This document shows, in pieces, positions 4,939-12,510 of a stretch of 25,300 nucleotides of DNA. Every line of letters begins with the position of its first letter. The first letter of the stretch is position 1. Source of the stretch: a virus; IMG/VR virus record IMGVR_UViG_3300044730_000325, positions 1 through 25,300 of that record; one strand, 5' to 3'. The translations under genes and the position numbers were made by a program. The notes under the pieces were generated by a model. The model worked only from the letters and a program-made list of their open reading frames with translations. It made no database searches and was not told the DNA's origin.

Positions 4939-6209
4939 GACCCTATCAAAATGAAGCGGCTGACTTCCTGTACGAGCACGACCGCGCCATGATCCTGGCG
5001 CCGGTCGGCGCGGGCAAGACGGCGATCACGCTGACGGCCATGCGGGACATGATCTTCGACAGCGATTACAAGCGTTGGCTGGTCATCGCCCCGCTGCGCG
5101 TCGCCACCAGCGTCTGGCCGCAGGAGCAGCCCAAGTGGGCGCCGCAGATCAAGATGGCCGTGGCCTGCGGCACGCCAACGCAGCGTCTTACCGCGCTTTA
5201 CAGCGGCGCTGATGTCGTCGTTACCAACTACGACAACCTGCAATGGCTGGCCGGGCAAGACCTAAGCACCTTCGACGGCGTGGTGTTCGACGAGCTGACG
5301 CGCCTGAAGAACCCATCGGGCGCCAGGTTCAAGGCGCTTGCCAAGGCGCTCGACTGCCCGATCCGCTGGGGGCTGACCGGCAGCTTCACCAGCAACGGCT
5401 TGGAGGACGTGTTCGGGCAGTGCAAGATCATTGATCAGAAGCTGCTTGGCCGCAGCAAGGGCGCGTTCCAGCAGCAATACTTCTACCTCGTCAACAAGGA
5501 CTACAACGACTGGCAGCCGCGCCCCGGCGCGCTGGAGCAGGTCATGGCCCGGATCAAGCCGGCCACCTTCGTGCTGGAGCCAGGCGAGTACAAGGACAAG
5601 CTGCCGCCGCTGCACACGGTCGAGGTGCGGCTGGACCTGCCCGACCGCAAGCCGTACGAGGACATGAAGAAGGACTTCGTGACGCGCTTCCCGGACGCGA
5701 CTGCGGTGGCGATCAACGCCGCCGTGGTGACGCAAAAGCTGTCGCAGATGGCCGCAGGGTTCGTCTACACGCCAGAGCCGGTCTGGTTCAGCAGCCACAA
5801 GTTCGACCGGCTCGAAGAGCTGCTGGCCGAGAACCAGCAGGCCAACACGATTGTCTTTTACAACTTTGTCGAGGAACTCCATGAACTCAAGCGACGTTTT
5901 CCTTACGCCCGAACGGTTGACAGCATTGATGACTGGAACGCCGGACGAGTACGCCTTCTATGCCTGCACCCGCGATCCGCCGGGCACGGGCTCAACCTCC
6001 AGCACGGCGGCCACCACATCGTCTGGCTCAGCCTGCCCTGGAGCCTTGAGCTGTTCGAGCAGGCCAACGGACGGCTGCACCGATCAGGGCAGCGCCACGA
6101 CGTCTGGTGCTACGTCATGATCGCCAACCAGACGGTCGATGAAAAGATATGGACCGCGCTGCACAGCAAGCAGGCGGTCAGCGACATTGCAATGGAGAGT
6201 CTGAAATGA
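4929..6209 (+). CDS. SNF2-type superfamily 2 DNA helicase/translocase
   Basis: A 426-residue ATP-dependent DNA translocase of the SNF2 branch. With the chosen start, the motifs are LRPYQ (Q-like, 3-7), Walker A APVGAGKT (24-31), Ia VIAPLRV (52-58), Ib VVVTNYDN (96-103), a motif II of DELT (121-124) in place of DEAH, III GLTGS (148-152), V SAGHGLNLQ (350-358) and VI QANGRLHRSGQ (378-388). Both RecA lobes are complete. GTG at 4929 is preferred because GGGAG lies eight bases upstream and the protein then begins at the conserved LRPYQ. An ATG at 4803 would add 42 residues that only shadow the previous gene. It probably remodels replication or recombination DNA with the VRR-NUC nuclease. Confidence 0.9.
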   Translation: MELRPYQNEAADFLYEHDRAMILAPVGAGKTAITLTAMRDMIFDSDYKRWLVIAPLRVATSVWPQEQPKWAPQIKMAVACGTPTQRLTALYSGADVVVTNYDNLQWLAGQDLSTFDGVVFDELTRLKNPSGARFKALAKALDCPIRWGLTGSFTSNGLEDVFGQCKIIDQKLLGRSKGAFQQQYFYLVNKDYNDWQPRPGALEQVMARIKPATFVLEPGEYKDKLPPLHTVEVRLDLPDRKPYEDMKKDFVTRFPDATAVAINAAVVTQKLSQMAAGFVYTPEPVWFSSHKFDRLEELLAENQQANTIVFYNFVEELHELKRRFPYARTVDSIDDWNAGRVRLLCLHPRSAGHGLNLQHGGHHIVWLSLPWSLELFEQANGRLHRSGQRHDVWCYVMIANQTVDEKIWTALHSKQAVSDIAMESLK

Positions 6210-6382
6210 ACACCCTGAAAGACCGTATTCGCTCGACGAAGGCGCAGTTCCGCATCGCCGTCAAGCAGTACAACCAAGCGCAGCGCCTGATGGAGCGGCT
6301 GAAGAAATCACTCGAACAACTGGAGAAGAAAGATGAACTGGCGCGAGCTAAACAAAAAGCTAAACATGCTGACCGAGGGTGA
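6206..6382 (+). CDS. Small coiled-coil protein
   Basis: A 58-residue, highly charged helical protein (DRIRSTKAQFRIAVKQYNQAQ, then [17 protein letters not shown]) that ends in a basic tail. It starts at an ATGA overlap with the helicase stop and has GGAGAG upstream. Its last 50 bases also encode the start of the next gene in another frame. A coiled-coil dimer is likely; the function is unknown. Confidence 0.6.
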   Translation: MNTLKDRIRSTKAQFRIAVKQYNQAQRLMERLKKSLEQLEKKDELARAKQKAKHADRG

Positions 6383-6515
6383 GGTGCTGGCGCTGCTGGA
6401 GGCCGAGCGCCAAGGCGCCAAGCGTGTGACGTTCTTGGAGCGCCTGCACCAGCGGTACACCATGCTGCGGGCGGCGCGCGAACGAGTGGAACTACTAAAG
6501 GAAGCAGTCAAATGA
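6333..6515 (+). CDS. Small conserved phage protein (MNWRELN family)
   Basis: A 60-residue helical protein, [18 protein letters not shown] followed by [28 protein letters not shown] recognise this as a common short phage early protein; the function is not established. Its ribosome-binding site (GGAGAAGAAAG) is good although it lies within the preceding gene. The stop overlaps the next ATG (ATGA). Confidence 0.7.
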   Translation: MNWRELNKKLNMLTEGEVLALLEAERQGAKRVTFLERLHQRYTMLRAARERVELLKEAVK

Positions 6516-6700
6516 AATCCCGTATCCTAGACCCCAACTTTAAATATGTGCCGGCAGCGGCGACAGATGTTCAGGCAACATGGCGAAAATTTGGATGGAA
6601 ACCTCTCGATGAAATGCCCAACGTGCGCAGCGTGGACAGAAGTAAAATTGACCAAGCAGATGGGCGAGTACGTCCAGAGATCAAGGGTATGCGGCAATGA
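6512..6700 (+). CDS. Small conserved phage protein ([15 protein letters not shown] family)
   Basis: A 62-residue protein. Its first half, with [14 protein letters not shown] and TWRKFGWKP, is a pattern I recognise from many phage early regions. The second half (after about residue 34) has lower recognisable conservation and shares its DNA with the zinc-ribbon gene in another frame. An older stop near residue 35 may have been lost, leaving a read-through tail. A strong AAGGA precedes the ATG. Function unknown. Confidence 0.65.
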   Translation: MKSRILDPNFKYVPAAATDVQATWRKFGWKPLDEMPNVRSVDRSKIDQADGRVRPEIKGMRQ

Positions 6701-6824
6701 GCACAAGTTCACCACAGAAGAGCGCGTCGTCCCCACCAAGCCGCACGGAGGGGCCAGACTTCGCAAGCTGGAGCCCAATGGTGCTGACGAAGTTCGCGCA
6801 AGACTCCTACGCAAAGATGCGTGA
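6609..6824 (+). CDS. NrdR-like zinc-ribbon protein
   Basis: A 71-residue protein starting MKCPTC. It pairs C3/C6 with C28 and H32 in [17 protein letters not shown], which resembles the N-terminal zinc ribbon of the repressor NrdR but without the ATP-cone domain. It may bind DNA or a host transcription factor; that is inference. The ATG at 6609 lies inside the previous gene (92-base overlap) and its last 128 bases also encode the start of the next gene. An upstream in-frame ATG at 6546 is ignored because the zinc ribbon begins at 6609. Confidence 0.6.
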   Translation: MKCPTCAAWTEVKLTKQMGEYVQRSRVCGNEHKFTTEERVVPTKPHGGARLRKLEPNGADEVRARLLRKDA

Positions 6825-6903
6825 GCAGGAGGACCAGCTAGAGCAGTTGCGCCAAGACCTCAAGACGGCGCTGGAGGCTTACCGGGCCTTGTTGCGGCTG
6901 TAG
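6697..6903 (+). CDS. Small conserved phage protein with C-terminal coiled coil
   Basis: A 68-residue protein: a Ser/Pro-rich N-terminus, then [18 protein letters not shown] and a coiled-coil tail [24 protein letters not shown]. This tail pattern recurs in phage early proteins. It starts at an ATGA overlap with the gene at 6512 and lies largely within the zinc-ribbon gene in a third frame. It is the last gene of the rightward block, and its final 25 bases overlap the 3' end of the convergent holin gene. Confidence 0.65.
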   Translation: MSTSSPQKSASSPPSRTEGPDFASWSPMVLTKFAQDSYAKMREQEDQLEQLRQDLKTALEAYRALLRL

Positions 6904-7250
6904 AACAGCGTCCGGTCGCCGAACAGGTAGAAGCCCACAGCCGCAGCGAAGTTGTCCACAGCGTCGCTCGGCTGCCCCGACAGCTTGAGCGAGGCCCAGG
7001 TGCCCAGCACAATCATCGCTACAGTGGGCCGCATGAGGCGCACAGCGGCCTCGACCCACGGGTACGAGGGATTGGCCCCACCGGCCTCGTTCATGGCCTT
7101 GAACATGTCCAGATCGAACTGGCGCATCTTGACGTACTCTTCGACGTTGACGGGCTTGTAGCCGTCGGTCTGAATGAAGCGCCCGATGAGCGACTTGCCT
7201 AGGTCAACAGCCAGAGGGCCGAGGGCGGCGAGGATGGTCAGCGGGTCCAT
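6879..7250 (-). CDS. Holin (GTA-type 3TM holin-like)
   Basis: A 123-residue membrane protein. It has an N-terminal hydrophobic segment (LTILAALGPLAVDLG), a polar middle with VNVEEYVKMRQFDLDMFKAMNE, and two closely spaced hydrophobic segments (RPTVAMIVLGTWASL and NFAAAVGFYLFG). This matches the holin family with three membrane segments described from gene-transfer agents. It should let the endolysin reach the cell wall at the end of infection. The endolysin gene lies directly upstream, one base away, which supports the role. GGAGG precedes the ATG at 7250. It is the last gene of the late operon and overlaps the convergent early gene at its 3' end. Confidence 0.8.
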   Translation of the reverse strand: MDPLTILAALGPLAVDLGKSLIGRFIQTDGYKPVNVEEYVKMRQFDLDMFKAMNEAGGANPSYPWVEAAVRLMRPTVAMIVLGTWASLKLSGQPSDAVDNFAAAVGFYLFGDRTLFYSRNKAR

Positions 7251-7251
7251 G

Positions 7252-7728
7252 TCACACCTCCAGCAAGTCGCAGATGCGGTTAGCCCAGCCTCGGCTGAAC
7301 GCCGGCCAGTTGGGCAGCTTTGCCATAAAGCGCAGGCGCTGGGCGAGGATGCGCCGGCGCAGGCCCTCGGAGTGCAGCGTACTGGCCGCGCGGATGGTGA
7401 TGGGGCCGATCACGCCGTCGTCCTTGACGCCGCAGGCCCGCTGGAGCCACTTGGACGATTGAGCCACGCCCGAGTTGACGGCGCCGTCGAAGACGATGTA
7501 GCGCACGTCTGGGGGCAGCGCCTCGGCCTGCACGGCGTCCCAGTACCGCTCTTTGTAGATGCGCTGCGCCAGCTCTAGTGGCAGCTCGCGCATGTCGCCA
7601 CGGTAGCCGACCTCGCGGGCCACGGCCTCGGTGATGCCGTAGCGGGTCTTGCCGCCAGGGTCGGCGGCGTGATCACTGTAACCACCCTCATGCTTGAGCA
7701 GCTTGTCGAAGGCGGTTAGGAAGTTCAC
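7252..7728 (-). CDS. Endolysin, glycoside hydrolase family 108 muramidase
   Basis: A 158-residue peptidoglycan hydrolase that breaks the host wall for lysis. The N-terminal domain shows LLKHEGGYSDHAADPGG with catalytic Glu14 and the following RYGIT, typical of GH108 lysozymes (the ZliS/secretion-activator type). The rest, with FDGAVNSGV and a helical segment after DGVIGPITI, matches the C-terminal PG_binding_3 domain. Length and domain order are standard. There is no clear signal peptide, so export should depend on the holin next to it. It overlaps the membrane-protein gene upstream by four bases. Confidence 0.9.
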   Translation of the reverse strand: MNFLTAFDKLLKHEGGYSDHAADPGGKTRYGITEAVAREVGYRGDMRELPLELAQRIYKERYWDAVQAEALPPDVRYIVFDGAVNSGVAQSSKWLQRACGVKDDGVIGPITIRAASTLHSEGLRRRILAQRLRFMAKLPNWPAFSRGWANRICDLLEV

Positions 7729-7946
7729 TTGTCTACCTTGCCGTCTAGCTTGTCGAAGATGCGCCCCAGCATCGACTTGATGTCTACCATGTCGGCGCGG
7801 TAGTCGTCGCGAGCGACGTAGTGCGTCGGCATCTGCCGCACATCAGCGTCAAGCCGGTCGATGGCCTGGTAGATGCGGTTGAGTGTCCAGCCCCCGAAGA
7901 ATCCTGCGACGGCCACGGCGATGTTGAAGAGAATTTGGTAGTCCAT
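7725..7946 (-). CDS. Small membrane protein of lysis cassette
   Basis: A 73-residue protein with one N-terminal membrane segment (about residues 4-19, ILFNIAVAVAGFFGGW) followed by a helical, charged region (AIDRLDADVRQM and a C-terminal FDKLDGKVDK). Its position before endolysin and holin suggests a lysis role, for example an antiholin or spanin-like factor, but no lipobox or proline-rich spanin signature is seen. The ATG at 7946 was chosen; a TTG at 7964 would add six residues. The ribosome-binding site is weak. Confidence 0.65.
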   Translation of the reverse strand: MDYQILFNIAVAVAGFFGGWTLNRIYQAIDRLDADVRQMPTHYVARDDYRADMVDIKSMLGRIFDKLDGKVDK

Positions 7947-7961
7947 GACCGTTAATTTGAC

Positions 7962-7971
7962 CAAACGTTTG
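7962..7971. other. Perfect 10-bp palindrome before lysis cassette
   Basis: CAAACGTTTG lies in the 59-base gap between the large virion gene and the lysis genes, the largest gap in this part of the late operon. It could be a regulator site, but a single 10-base palindrome can arise by chance and no good promoter boxes surround it. Confidence 0.2.
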
Positions 7972-8005
7972 TGCGAAGTTCAAGACGAGTGACAAGATTT
8001 TGCAG

Positions 8006-10264
8006 TTAGGGCGCGAGCGCGTTTTCCTTGCGCGATTGCGGGGCAAGGTTGTTGGTAGGCGTTGCAGGGACTGCCGCAGCCCGCGTCACCGCAGCGCCGC
8101 CTTTGCCCCATGTCGCGGGATTATTCAGCATACGAAGCACGGCGCCGCGTTCAACGGCTGGCAACGTGTTAAGCATCTCCAACGCGCTTTTGCCCGACAC
8201 CATACCGTCGCGCAATTTAGCGGCAATTTTTGGCCCGATTAACCCTTCTAGTTGGTCTAGCGTAAGGTTGGCAAACGTAACTCGTGGGTCAAGCATGTTG
8301 CGAAGGCGCGGGAAAGTTCTGCCGGCCCGTTCAATAGCTTCGGCAAAGTCTGGTTGGCCCAGACGCGCCGCGTCTTCCATAGCCCCTGTTCGCTCAATTC
8401 CGGCGGCTAGTTTTTCTAGCGTCGGCATCTTGCCGCTCATTTCTTTGAAGATGTCGTAGCTGCCGGGGCCAAAAATTGCCTCCACTGCGTCTGGATTGTT
8501 GCCGCGTACGAGCCGAATGTACTCTTGCGGCGATTTTTCAAAAAGGCGAGCCGCTTCAGCAGCCATCGCCTTCTGGTCAATCGCCTGCATGTTGGTGGCG
8601 TAGGTTTTGAGATAGTCGCGCCAGCCAGTGCCGCCGGCCTTTTCAATCGCGTCGTCAATCAAGGGGCGAACTTCTTGCAGCACGCTGCGCGTCACCTTGG
8701 CGCTGATTTTGGGGTCGGTCTGCCCCATGATCTGCATGATGCGCTCGTTGATGCCTTCTTTGCGAAGCGTGTACAGATCATGCGCGTCAATGACCCCGCC
8801 GCCTTTCTCAGTAAGATTGGCAATGTCGTCTTTGATTGTTGCCAAAATCTTGGCGACATTGGAGCTAGCGCGCAAACCCGGCTGCGCCAACTTTGCGTCG
8901 ATTGCACGGGTAATGCTCCCCGCGTCCAGCGGGCGCAGCCCGTAGTCTTCCAAGCTGCCGATCTGGCGCTCCAGAAAACCAGCTTCAGCGCGGCGCTGTT
9001 TTGCAAGATCAGCAAAGATGTCGGACGTTTGCTGCCACTCTTGTGCGCGGTCGCCTGCCGATAAAAATCCCGGCTTACCTTGAGCAGCAATTGCTGCTTG
9101 TTGCGCGGCCTCAGTCGCAGGCGAAATAGTGGCTTGGCCGGGCAGCGGTTGGCCGACGGGAATACCGCCCCGCAGCGCGTTCACCATAGACGCTTGCCGC
9201 TGCTGTGCTTGCGGCGCCAAGCGGTTCAACGTCTGTGCTGCCTGATTGGCCGCGCCCAATTCAATATTACGCATGTCCTGCGTGAGTTTATTGAGCCGAG
9301 CGATAGACGCTTCATAGGCGCGGCGCATTTCGGTTTCGTTGCCGCCCTCAGCCATGCGCTGTAGCACCGCCAAATCGTCAGCGGCTTGCTGCTTTAGCTT
9401 GAGCGATATTTCATCGGTCTTGCTGGCGAACGCGCCCAAGGCTTGGAAAGCGTTTTTCTGCACACCCGCCGCAGCCTGAGCAGCGGTCAAGTCTTCGGGT
9501 GCTGCTGCCAACGCAGCGCGGATTGCGGCGATTTGATCGCCGGCAATATCACGCGAAATCTGCCCTGCTTTGACTGCAGCAAGTCGGCCAGTAAAAGCGT
9601 CCTTCAAAAAGCCAGCGCTTTTTGCTAGCGTTTTTACGACAGGCGGCGCAACCGTAGCTACGCCCGCGCCGATCAAAGCGCCTGTTCCGGCTTCGTCTAT
9701 AGAAGGATTGATCAGCGCAGCGGTAGTACCGCCAGCAACGCCGCCGCCCGCCGCACGAATGCCAAGATCAGTTGCGCGAGCCGCGCCGCCTTGTACAGTA
9801 CGGCCCGTAGAGAACCCGCCAGTTTGAACGGCTCGCCCTAATGCAGGCGCGCCGCCTTTTGTGATTAAAAAACCAAGCCCCTGCGTAACGGGCGCAGTTG
9901 CCAGCACTTCGGCGCCCAGCTCGCCTGCGCCGGTAGCCATCGGGAACTCTTGCTTGTACTGCGCCGCAGCAGCTTGCGATTCCGCACGTCGGCGCGCCGC
10001 GTCAGCGGCCAGCGCGGTGCCGGTGTCAGTAGCACCAACCAACTGCAACCCCTTACCAAGCAATTCTTGGCCGCCAAACATGACGTTGCCCATGCCGGTA
10101 CTGAACCCAACAAAAGGCGCAGCAAGCTGGCGCAGCTCTCGCTGTACCAAGTCTTGGCGCGTCAGCCGAGGGCCGGGCACTTCGCTTGGTGTGGCTTGGC
10201 CTGCGGCCTTTGCCTCCAACTCGGCCATGCGCCGCAAAGCAGCCAGTTCTTCACGAGGTGTCAT
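8006..10264 (-). CDS. Large internal virion / ejection protein
   Basis: A 752-residue, Ala-rich protein. After a charged N-terminus there is a Gly/Ala-rich stretch (about 115-215) with GAGELGAEVL, AAGGGVAGG and GALIGAGVATVAPP, which could insert in or cross a membrane. A long helical, Gln/Ala-rich region follows (about 285-370, including LNRLAPQAQQRQAS), then a helical C-terminal half. Size, composition and position at the end of the structural block fit a podovirus ejection protein, delivered with the DNA to form a channel, comparable in role to P22 gp16/gp20 or T7 gp15/gp16. No lytic transglycosylase motif is visible. It starts in a TAATG overlap with the upstream gene, with a strong GGGGGAGG site. 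The function is inferred from context. Confidence 0.7.
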   Translation of the reverse strand: MTPREELAALRRMAELEAKAAGQATPSEVPGPRLTRQDLVQRELRQLAAPFVGFSTGMGNVMFGGQELLGKGLQLVGATDTGTALAADAARRRAESQAAAAQYKQEFPMATGAGELGAEVLATAPVTQGLGFLITKGGAPALGRAVQTGGFSTGRTVQGGAARATDLGIRAAGGGVAGGTTAALINPSIDEAGTGALIGAGVATVAPPVVKTLAKSAGFLKDAFTGRLAAVKAGQISRDIAGDQIAAIRAALAAAPEDLTAAQAAAGVQKNAFQALGAFASKTDEISLKLKQQAADDLAVLQRMAEGGNETEMRRAYEASIARLNKLTQDMRNIELGAANQAAQTLNRLAPQAQQRQASMVNALRGGIPVGQPLPGQATISPATEAAQQAAIAAQGKPGFLSAGDRAQEWQQTSDIFADLAKQRRAEAGFLERQIGSLEDYGLRPLDAGSITRAIDAKLAQPGLRASSNVAKILATIKDDIANLTEKGGGVIDAHDLYTLRKEGINERIMQIMGQTDPKISAKVTRSVLQEVRPLIDDAIEKAGGTGWRDYLKTYATNMQAIDQKAMAAEAARLFEKSPQEYIRLVRGNNPDAVEAIFGPGSYDIFKEMSGKMPTLEKLAAGIERTGAMEDAARLGQPDFAEAIERAGRTFPRLRNMLDPRVTFANLTLDQLEGLIGPKIAAKLRDGMVSGKSALEMLNTLPAVERGAVLRMLNNPATWGKGGAAVTRAAAVPATPTNNLAPQSRKENALAP

Positions 10265-12501
10265 TATTTACCTCCCCCGAAACGTGAACGAAGCTGGTCC
10301 AATTCTGCTTGTTCGGCGGGCGTAAGAGCGCCGCTTGCAGGAGGTTGCGCGGCGGCCCCAGGTTGCATCAACGCTTTTACCGCCGCGTCCATTTCTGGAG
10401 TCCAAGCCCTGCCTGCGCGAACTTTTGCGCTGTCAATAAGTCTCAGCATCCGCTTTCTTTTATCTTCCACCGCGTCAGCTTTATCGGTGAAAGCCGGAAT
10501 GTACGCTGCCATTTGCGAGTCAAGTTGCTCTCTGTTGTACGCAGCACCAGTGGACAAATACAGCATAGCGTCGAGCGCGTCGCGTTGCGCGCCGTACACA
10601 ATCTGACGCTGCGCGCTGCGCGCTACGTTGGCCGTGCCTGACAACCCAACAGACGCCGGCGCGGCTTCCAGCACGCCTGGCTTAAGAGCGCCGGGCTCTT
10701 TTTTAATCACTTCGTTAATCGTTTTTGCCGCGTCCAAAATGCGCCCGAGGTTATAGCTGGCTTGTTGCTCGGACACAGCAAGTTCTCTACCTCTACCTTT
10801 GAGCGGCTCACCCGGCGCCGCAGCTCCAAGAGCAGCGGGCACAGCCGCAGGCGCACCGGCAGAACGCGCAGCGTTAGCTGCCGCACCAGGCGCGGCAGCG
10901 CCGGGGGCAACTGGGCTGGGAGCAGAAACAGCTCCCGGTGCGGCGCCACCCAAAGTAACGGGGAACGCTTGCAACGTGCGCTTGTTGACGCCAACAACTG
11001 TTCCGTCTGCTTGTTCTTTTAGCTCAAAGCCAGGGTTAGCGCGCTCCCACGCAAATTTTTGTTGGTCAAATGCAAGGCGCTGCGCTGCAACAGTGCTGCC
11101 CCGTGCAGGCGCCCCAAATTCGCCCATCGTGACAGGCGTAGCAACACCAGTGCGGTTATTGATCGCAACGTACCTACCGTCGTCAAGCTGCTGTATGGTC
11201 TTACCGGGATTGGCCTGCTCCCATGCAAACTTCTGCCTTTGAAACTCTAGCGTCTGCGCGGCGACAGTGCTGCCCCTTGCAGGCGCGCCAAGTTCGCCCA
11301 TCGTAACGGGCGTAGCAACACCAGTGCGATTGTTAATCGCAACGATCCTACCGTCGTCAAGCTGCTGTATGGTCTTGCCGGGGTTAGCTTGCTCCCAAGC
11401 AAATTTTTCGCGCTCAAACGCCATACGCTGCGCTGCGTTTTCTCGCTCAAATGCCAAACGTTGCGCCGCAACAGTACTACCCCGCACAGCAGGCGCGCTT
11501 GGCGCAGCAGCGCCTGCCGCAAGAGCATTCGCATCCGCTGCGCCGGGCGCCAGAGCATTTGTGCCCTGTGCAGCCGCCGCAGGGGCGCCCGCCGGCGCGC
11601 TAGGCGCGCCCATCGTAACTGGTCTGGCAACTCCGGTGCGGTTGTTGATTGCGACAATGGTGCCGTCTTCAAGTTGCTGGATAGTGTTGCCGGGGTTGGC
11701 TTGCTCCCAAGCAGATTTTTGACGCTCAAACGCAAGTCGTTCTTGCGACACGGCAAGCTGCCCTTGAGCGGTTATGTCGCCAATCGTAGGTGTTTTTGTT
11801 ATTTCAGGCATGCCTGCGATGGGCAAGCCATAGCCCGGCAAATTAGGATTGTTTTGAATGTTGACAAATCGACCGCCCGCTTCTTGTCGCGCAATGTTCG
11901 GCTGCATCATGGCAACCTTGTCTTTGGCGTCCAAAAACTGAGCAATTTTTTGCATCCGCCATTGTCTGTATTCCTCTGGCGGCATGTTTTGAAGCTGATT
12001 GATCTGCTGCGACGCCGAAGTCATGTCAATCTCGCCGTTTCGCACCGCTCTGGTAAGCTGTTCAATAGCCAGTTGAGGCGTGTCTGCCGAGCCTGCGTTT
12101 TCCCAAGCCTGCCTAAATTTTTTCTGCTGAAGCCCAAATTGACTGGCCGCAGTCTCAGCCCTGGTCTTTTCTAGCGTTGCGGCCGCAGCTTGACGTTCAG
12201 CTTCTGTCTTAAAAAAACCAGGAAGAATCGAACCTTGTCCTTTTTGCGCCGCTTCAGCCGCAAAACCCGCCGCGTCAATAGTTCCCGTTTCCGGGTTAAA
12301 GTGACGCGCGTACAGTTCATTTTGAATGGTGGCAGATCGTTCGGCGCGTTTTGCGGCCTCTAGCTGATAGTTTGCCAGCTCTGCTTGGCGCTGGCCGCCC
12401 ATGATGCTTTGAATCTGCGCGTACTCGGCCAAGGCGTTGCGCGGCTGGTACTCGACCGTGGGTCGGTACGACATCGCGATGTTGGGATTGACAAGTGCCA
12501 T
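10264..12501 (-). CDS. Large virion protein with four tandem-like repeats (ejection protein candidate)
   Basis: A 745-residue protein. Residues 1-250 are mainly helical and Gln/Ala-rich. Four copies of a unit of about 46 residues follow (253-298, 356-402, 414-460, 472-518). Each has FAWEQANPG, a DG turn and VAINNRTGVATPVTMG; copies 2-4 are spaced by exactly 58 residues. Ala/Pro-rich linkers separate copy 1 from 2 and follow copy 4. The C-terminal 170 residues are helical again. It lies between two other internal-virion-type proteins, so an ejection or capsid-internal role is likely but inferred. The repeats may be short beta-hairpin modules. AAGGA precedes the ATG at 12501. Confidence 0.7.
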   Translation of the reverse strand: MALVNPNIAMSYRPTVEYQPRNALAEYAQIQSIMGGQRQAELANYQLEAAKRAERSATIQNELYARHFNPETGTIDAAGFAAEAAQKGQGSILPGFFKTEAERQAAAATLEKTRAETAASQFGLQQKKFRQAWENAGSADTPQLAIEQLTRAVRNGEIDMTSASQQINQLQNMPPEEYRQWRMQKIAQFLDAKDKVAMMQPNIARQEAGGRFVNIQNNPNLPGYGLPIAGMPEITKTPTIGDITAQGQLAVSQERLAFERQKSAWEQANPGNTIQQLEDGTIVAINNRTGVARPVTMGAPSAPAGAPAAAAQGTNALAPGAADANALAAGAAAPSAPAVRGSTVAAQRLAFERENAAQRMAFEREKFAWEQANPGKTIQQLDDGRIVAINNRTGVATPVTMGELGAPARGSTVAAQTLEFQRQKFAWEQANPGKTIQQLDDGRYVAINNRTGVATPVTMGEFGAPARGSTVAAQRLAFDQQKFAWERANPGFELKEQADGTVVGVNKRTLQAFPVTLGGAAPGAVSAPSPVAPGAAAPGAAANAARSAGAPAAVPAALGAAAPGEPLKGRGRELAVSEQQASYNLGRILDAAKTINEVIKKEPGALKPGVLEAAPASVGLSGTANVARSAQRQIVYGAQRDALDAMLYLSTGAAYNREQLDSQMAAYIPAFTDKADAVEDKRKRMLRLIDSAKVRAGRAWTPEMDAAVKALMQPGAAAQPPASGALTPAEQAELDQLRSRFGGGK
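10948..11745 (-). repeat. In-frame repeat array inside the virion protein (four copies)
   Basis: Copies lie at 11608-11745, 11296-11436, 11122-11262 and 10948-11088. The last three are in register with a 174-bp period. Copies 2 and 3 are nearly identical in protein; copy 4 is the most divergent and copy 1 is set apart by an Ala/Pro-rich insert. All keep the reading frame, so this is a protein repeat expanded by duplication and not a DNA-level element. Confidence 0.9.
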
Positions 12502-12510
12502 GATTAGTCC

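Noticed and set aside
7947-8005. Possible promoter before the lysis genes
   Set aside because: TTGAAC and AAATTA are 19 bases apart and poor matches; only a 10-bp palindrome stands out, which is weak evidence.
10948-11745. Regularly spaced DNA repeats as a possible CRISPR array
   Set aside because: Repeats are about 140 bp, in frame, and encode a coherent protein unit; there are no short identical repeats with unique spacers.
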